Source of the DNA: Lientehia sp934351765
GTDB lineage: Bacteria > Bacillota > Clostridia > Lachnospirales > Lachnospiraceae
NCBI RefSeq assembly: GCF_052118925.1
Contig: NZ_JBQKGG010000003.1
Coordinates: 217,471 to 281,470, forward strand
Direction of reading: 5' to 3'
DNA length: 64,000 nucleotides
Numbering within the stretch: the stretch's first letter is position 1; each line of letters begins with the position of its first letter. The position numbers and the translations under genes were made by a program. Positions 60,088-64,000 of this stretch are shown here, piece by piece. The notes under the pieces were generated by a model that was not told the DNA's origin, ran no database searches, and saw only the letters and a program-made list of their open reading frames with translations.

Positions 60088-60868
60088 CAAGCTTTCGGTA
60101 TCATACGGAGAAGGACTTGCGGTGGATCAGGTGAGCCTGTCCGTAGAAGAAGGACAGATTGTCGGCATCGTCGGCGAGAGCGGAAGCGGGAAAAGCACGA
60201 TGCTCCGTTCCATTCTCGGTCTTTCAGGCGGAACCGTGACCGGAGGAGAGATCCTGTTTCAGGATACCGACCTGACGGGACTGGACCGCCGTGCCATGGG
60301 AAAGATCCGCGGAAAGGAGATTGCCATGGCCTTTCAGCACCCGGAGCTGTCTCTGGATCCGTTGTGGAAGCTGGGAAAAACCTTTTATGAAAGTATCCGT
60401 GTCCACAGACGGATCTCAAAGCAGGAGGCATCTGCGCAGTGGAGAACGCTCTGCGAGGCGCTGGAATTAAAGAACTCCGAACGGCTGGAGCAGTCCTATC
60501 CGTCCCAGCTTTCCGGCGGTATGTGCCAGCGGGTGGCACTGGCCATTGCAGTTGCCAACGGGCCGAAGCTTTTGCTTGCAGATGAACCGACCAGTGCGCT
60601 GGATGTGACGGTTCAGAAGCAGGTTATGGAGACGATGATGGAAATGCGGGAAAAGCTGGGCATGTCGATCCTCATTGTATCCCACAACATCGGAGTGATC
60701 GCCGCCATGGCGGACATGGTCGGTGTCATGAACCACGGAAGGCTGGTGGAATGGGGGACGAAGGAGCAGGTGCTTTATGCCCCGGAGCATGAATATACGA
60801 AGGAACTGATCCGGTCGGTGCCCCGGCTGGACGGCAGGCTTCCGGGAACAGGAGGGGCGGAACAATGA
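60074..60868 (+). CDS. ABC importer ATPase, NikD/DppD type
   Basis: Walker A GESGSGKST near residue 40, signature LSGGMCQRVALA near 150, and Walker B LLLADEPTSALD near 170. The start at 60074 follows GGAGGTGAGAGTC. Length 264. The stop overlaps the second ATPase start as ATGA. Confidence 0.93.
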   Translation: MLRINKLSVSYGEGLAVDQVSLSVEEGQIVGIVGESGSGKSTMLRSILGLSGGTVTGGEILFQDTDLTGLDRRAMGKIRGKEIAMAFQHPELSLDPLWKLGKTFYESIRVHRRISKQEASAQWRTLCEALELKNSERLEQSYPSQLSGGMCQRVALAIAVANGPKLLLADEPTSALDVTVQKQVMETMMEMREKLGMSILIVSHNIGVIAAMADMVGVMNHGRLVEWGTKEQVLYAPEHEYTKELIRSVPRLDGRLPGTGGAEQ

Positions 60869-61770
60869 GCTGGAGCAAGAAATACAGACATGCCGAGCAT
60901 GCGCATACAGTTACGGAGCATGGATCTTCGGCTGCTGGACAGGAGCACGGAGCACATCACAGCCATGAGCATGTGCATGGAGCGAATCAGGAACAGTCCT
61001 ATTCTCCCATGCACACCCATCATCACGGCGAGGGCCATGCGCCCATGACGGAACCGCTGACGGAGCCGCTTCTGGAGCTTCGGAACCTGGAAAAACGGTT
61101 CGGGCAGGTTCAGGCCGTGGATCAGGTAAGCCTTTCTATTCGGGAGGGCGAGTGTCTGGGACTTATCGGCGAGAGCGGCAGCGGAAAGTCTACTACCGCG
61201 TATCTGGCCGCAGGCCTTCTTCTCCCGGACAAGGGGGAGGTCATCTACCGCGGCGGTCATCTGCAGATGGTTTTTCAGAATCCCAGGTCATCTATGGATC
61301 CCAGGAGGAAGGTGTTAGATAACATCTGTGAGGGCATGTGGTATCACCGTCACGGCCTCAGCAAGGAAGAAATCCGGAAACGGGCACTGGAAATGATGGA
61401 CATGGTACAGCTGAGCCGTTCCTATGCCGACCGTTATACCAGAGAGCTTTCCGGCGGCGAATGCCAGCGGGCGGCTATCGCAAGGGCCATTCTGGTGAAG
61501 CCGAGACTTCTGATCTGTGATGAGGTGACCAGTGCCTTAGATGTGTCGGTACAGGCACAGATCATCCGCCTTCTTGATCAGCTGAAGCGGGAGCTGGGCC
61601 TTTCATTCCTGTTTATTTCTCATGACATTGCCCTGGTGAGCAGCTTCTGTGACCGGGTGGCGGTCATGTATCAGGGAAAGATCGTGGAGGAAGGAACGGC
61701 CATGGAGGTCATTCAGACGCCGAGGGAAGCATATACCAGAAGGCTCATCGATTCAGTGCTGACGCTGTAG
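60865..61770 (+). CDS. ABC importer ATPase, NikE type, with His-rich N-terminus
   Basis: The ATPase domain starts near residue 69 (LLELRNLEKRFGQ): Walker A GESGSGKST near 114, signature LSGGECQRAAIA, Walker B LLICDEVTSALD. The first 60 residues contain 15 His (e.g. HHSHEHVHG, HTHHHGEGH), unlike normal NikE/DppF proteins, and probably bind nickel, zinc or cobalt. Length 301. This tail is the main hint that the importer handles a metal. Confidence 0.92.
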   Translation: MSWSKKYRHAEHAHTVTEHGSSAAGQEHGAHHSHEHVHGANQEQSYSPMHTHHHGEGHAPMTEPLTEPLLELRNLEKRFGQVQAVDQVSLSIREGECLGLIGESGSGKSTTAYLAAGLLLPDKGEVIYRGGHLQMVFQNPRSSMDPRRKVLDNICEGMWYHRHGLSKEEIRKRALEMMDMVQLSRSYADRYTRELSGGECQRAAIARAILVKPRLLICDEVTSALDVSVQAQIIRLLDQLKRELGLSFLFISHDIALVSSFCDRVAVMYQGKIVEEGTAMEVIQTPREAYTRRLIDSVLTL

Positions 61771-61966
61771 GAGAGAAAACCGGGTAATCGGCAGCAGGAT
61801 TTGATCGGAATAATTGAAAAATTGAATTGAGAATTAACGAAAGCTGTTCTTTATGCGGAGACGTATGAGGGATGGCTTTTTGTTATGGAAAAACGGTTAG
61901 GAAATGGAAAACGTATAATAGTTCTTTTCTTTTTTAAAAATTTTCTAAAAAAGTTCTACTAACAGG

Positions 61967-61995
61967 TTGAATTAAAAACAGATGTGTGCTATTCT
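61967..61995 (+). promoter_or_regulatory. Possible promoter of the DNRLRE gene
   Basis: TTGAAT (61967-61972) and TATTCT (61990-61995) are 17 bp apart. The spacer 61771-62177 otherwise shows AT-rich sequence and no gene or clear terminator. Confidence 0.5.
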
Positions 61996-62177
61996 GGAAG
62001 AAAGTAACTCTTCGTATTACAAACAATGCAAACCGACATCTAAGGTAAGTCTGAACGAAACCCCAAGACATGAATAAAAGATAACAAAGAAAGGAAACCG
62101 AATTCTTTTTCCATAGTAACTGCACCGGAGGACAGGCCGGTGTTTTACACATATACAAACGAAGAAAGGGGAACGGT

Positions 62178-64000
62178 ATGAAAAAACGAATGTTCCGACA
62201 ACTGACGGCGGGGCTTTTAGCCCTGGTGATGCTCTTAGAGTACGGGACGGCAGAGGCTCTGGCGCGCCTTATACCGGAACGGAGTATGGGGCGGAGACGG
62301 AAGCACAGGAGGAAACCGGAGCGGAGGAAGAAAAAGTGGTCCATGGAATGGATCCGGAGCTTCCTTATGGAACCGCAGAGGATCCGGAGGCGGAATATAT
62401 CATCGCGGAAGAGGTGAAAAAGCGGGAAGCCGGGATGAAATATTTCCTGACGGAACGAAACGGCCATGTGGCGGTTTTGTATCCGGAGCCGGTCCATTAC
62501 CAGACAGACGACGGCTGGGAAGAGATCGATAACCGTCTGGTGCTCACAGAGGATGCAGGGACCGGCGAAGAGGCTTATGAAAATGCGGCCTCCGATGTGA
62601 AGGTGTCCCTGGCCCGCTATTCCGATGCGGAGGAGTTAGTATCGTTAGAATGGGACGGGAGAAGGATCTCCTGGAGCCTTGTGACAGAACTGGAGGAGGA
62701 AGAAAACGGGGAAGAGACAGAGCCTTCCGGGGAGACGGCGGCAGAAGAACCTTCCGGGCAGAAAGAAAACGCGGAAACTGCGGCAGAGAAACCTTCCGGA
62801 CAGAAGGAAAAAACGGAAGCGGCGGAAGAAACCGCAGGATCAAAGCATGGAGAACCTGTGGCAGAAACCGTGAAAGAAACCACGGAACCGGAGCAGGGGG
62901 AAACGGTGAAAGAATCGGAGGAACAGGGAGAACCGGCAGATGAACCTGCAGGAAAACCGGCGGAAACGCAGAAGCCGGAGGAATCAGAACCGGGATCCCG
63001 CAGCCAGTCCTCCGGGCAGGCCGTAAAACCGGCCAGACGGGAGTTCCTTCCCCAGACGCCGCTCTATGAAACGGAGACGGGCGGAGAGTCTTCCAGTCAT
63101 GGAGCCGGTGTTTCGGATGAGGCTGGAGAGGATGATACAGCCGTTTCTCCCGCCGGCAGCATTCTTCCGGAGATCCCGGAAGGGTGGCCGGAGATCCCGG
63201 TCCCGGACGAGTGGAAGAAAGTGACAAAAGAGCGGGACGGCCTGGCGGCAGACCGGTATAATGCCCAGGTGGCCGGTGTCCCGAACCTTTCCTCCGGCGG
63301 GATCTACCAGGAGGTCTTCCCGGGGGTCGATCTTCAGTACCGGATCGACAGCGTGACCTTAAAGGAAAATATCTTCCTGAATGACCGGGACGCAGCCGGA
63401 CAGACGATCCGCTTCCGGATCCATCATCCGGGGATGCGGATGGTGTTGTCCGGGGAGGGAGAAGTACAGCTTGTGACCGGGGAAGGAGAGGGAGAGGCAT
63501 ATACCTTTCTGCGCCCTTACATGTACGATGCGGCAGGAGAGACCAGCAATGCCGTGGCGTATGAGCTTTTGGAGTCCGGGGAAGACGAAACGGTTTTGAC
63601 GGTTTCGGCGGATCAGGAATGGCTCTTAGCGGAAAGCCGCACCTATCCGGTGACGATCGATCCGAACACGGAAACCAAACGGGAAAGCCGCATGATCATC
63701 GATACGTTTATCCGGGAAAAACAGCCCGGCGAGACGGACTCCGGCTGGGGATCTGCGGCAGTCGGCTATGTGCCCTCCTACGGGCGGTGCCGGATATTGG
63801 TAAAGTTCAAGGAGCTTCCGGCGCTGGATGCGGGGGATGTGATCTATAAAGGGGTCTTTGCAGCGCACCAGTATAAATACGATGCCAGCGCGGCCCAAAG
63901 CTTTCCGGTAACGGTCCATGAGCCGTTATCCGACTGGGATCAGACGGTCACCTGGAACAGCCAGCCGTCCTGTTCCGATACGGTCCTGGATTTCAAGACG
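62178..64000 (+). pseudogene. DNRLRE-domain secreted protein, frameshifted and cut by the window end
   Basis: An ATG at 62178 with GAAGAAAGGGG upstream starts a signal peptide (MKKRMFRQLTAGLLALVMLL, then AEALA). Near 62262-62268 the frame moves: the rest of the protein continues in another frame to the window end. Removing one GC from GGCGCGCC would give AEALAPYTGTEY, a clean signal-peptidase site. The body has an acidic low-complexity segment with PSGQKE repeats, then a DNRLRE-like domain (DTFIREKQPGETDSGWGSAA). Such proteins are often large Rhs/wall proteins. An in-frame ATG at 62348 lacks a signal. It may be a real frameshift, phase variation or a sequence error. Confidence 0.75.

Noticed and set aside
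62544..63500. A 318-residue Pro/Arg-rich minus-strand frame
   Set aside because: It is the shadow of the acidic DNRLRE gene; no ribosome site or domain.
1..64000. CRISPR arrays, insertion sequences, tRNA or rRNA genes
   Set aside because: No regularly spaced long direct repeats, transposase-like proteins or RNA gene signatures were found.

Overview
The window looks like a chromosome segment of a spore-forming Clostridia member, most likely Lachnospiraceae. Supporting points are a SpoIIR sporulation gene, the Firmicutes-type insertion in S12, a type-Z zinc S14, an L14e-like KOW protein between map and infA, many GTG and TTG starts with strong AGGAGG sites, and several gene families typical of gut Lachnospiraceae (DUF3793, DUF2325, DUF975 fused to PF06541). 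No rRNA, tRNA, CRISPR array, insertion sequence or prophage was seen.

Layout. Bases 1-2.9 kb hold an envelope export pair (HlyD-type adaptor and an orphan MacB-like core). Bases 2.9-5.3 kb hold a cobalamin riboswitch with its terminator, controlling a CbiK-type chelatase lipoprotein and a second small lipoprotein. Bases 5.6-8.2 kb hold a zinc-ribbon membrane protein, a TPM protein and a cyclophilin. Bases 8.5-15.7 kb hold an M20 amidohydrolase, ispE-gntR, spoIIR, the cell-wall pair ddl-murI, a YwiB-like protein and an RsuA-type pseudouridine synthase. An MFS transporter and a DUF1653 protein follow.

Bases 18.0-39.6 kb are the translation core: rpsL-rpsG-fusA-tuf, then S10-spc-alpha from rpsJ to rplQ, including secY, adk, map, infA, rpmJ, rpsD and rpoA. 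Near-consensus 17-bp-spaced promoters precede rpsL, tuf, rpsJ and rpmJ. rpsJ has a structured leader. rplQ ends at a bidirectional terminator. It is followed by about 360 bp of dense nested inverted repeats with no convincing gene, which I read as a candidate large structured noncoding RNA.

Bases 40.0-46.6 kb hold metabolic and metal/redox genes: a HAD phosphatase, an FMN enzyme with a Cys-rich N-terminus, a GreA-like factor, and a metal-linked cluster (DUF3793, flavodoxin, DUF2325, FeoB-associated Cys-rich protein, divergent Fur-like protein, DtxR-family repressor). Copies of GTTAG-N6-CTAAC recur in this cluster. An LDH-family dehydrogenase follows, with a Rex-like operator and a malate-type specificity residue.

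Bases 46.7-56.5 kb hold membrane and hypothetical genes, a decayed substrate-binding protein gene, a DUF362 ferredoxin-type protein, a MoxR ATPase with a zincin/VWA partner on the minus strand, a thioesterase-HD pair and an MscL with an added zinc ribbon. Bases 56.6-61.8 kb hold a complete five-gene nickel/peptide-type ABC importer whose last ATPase has a 15-histidine N-terminus. The window ends inside a large DNRLRE (Rhs/wall-type) gene whose signal peptide is out of frame with its body at a GC dinucleotide run.
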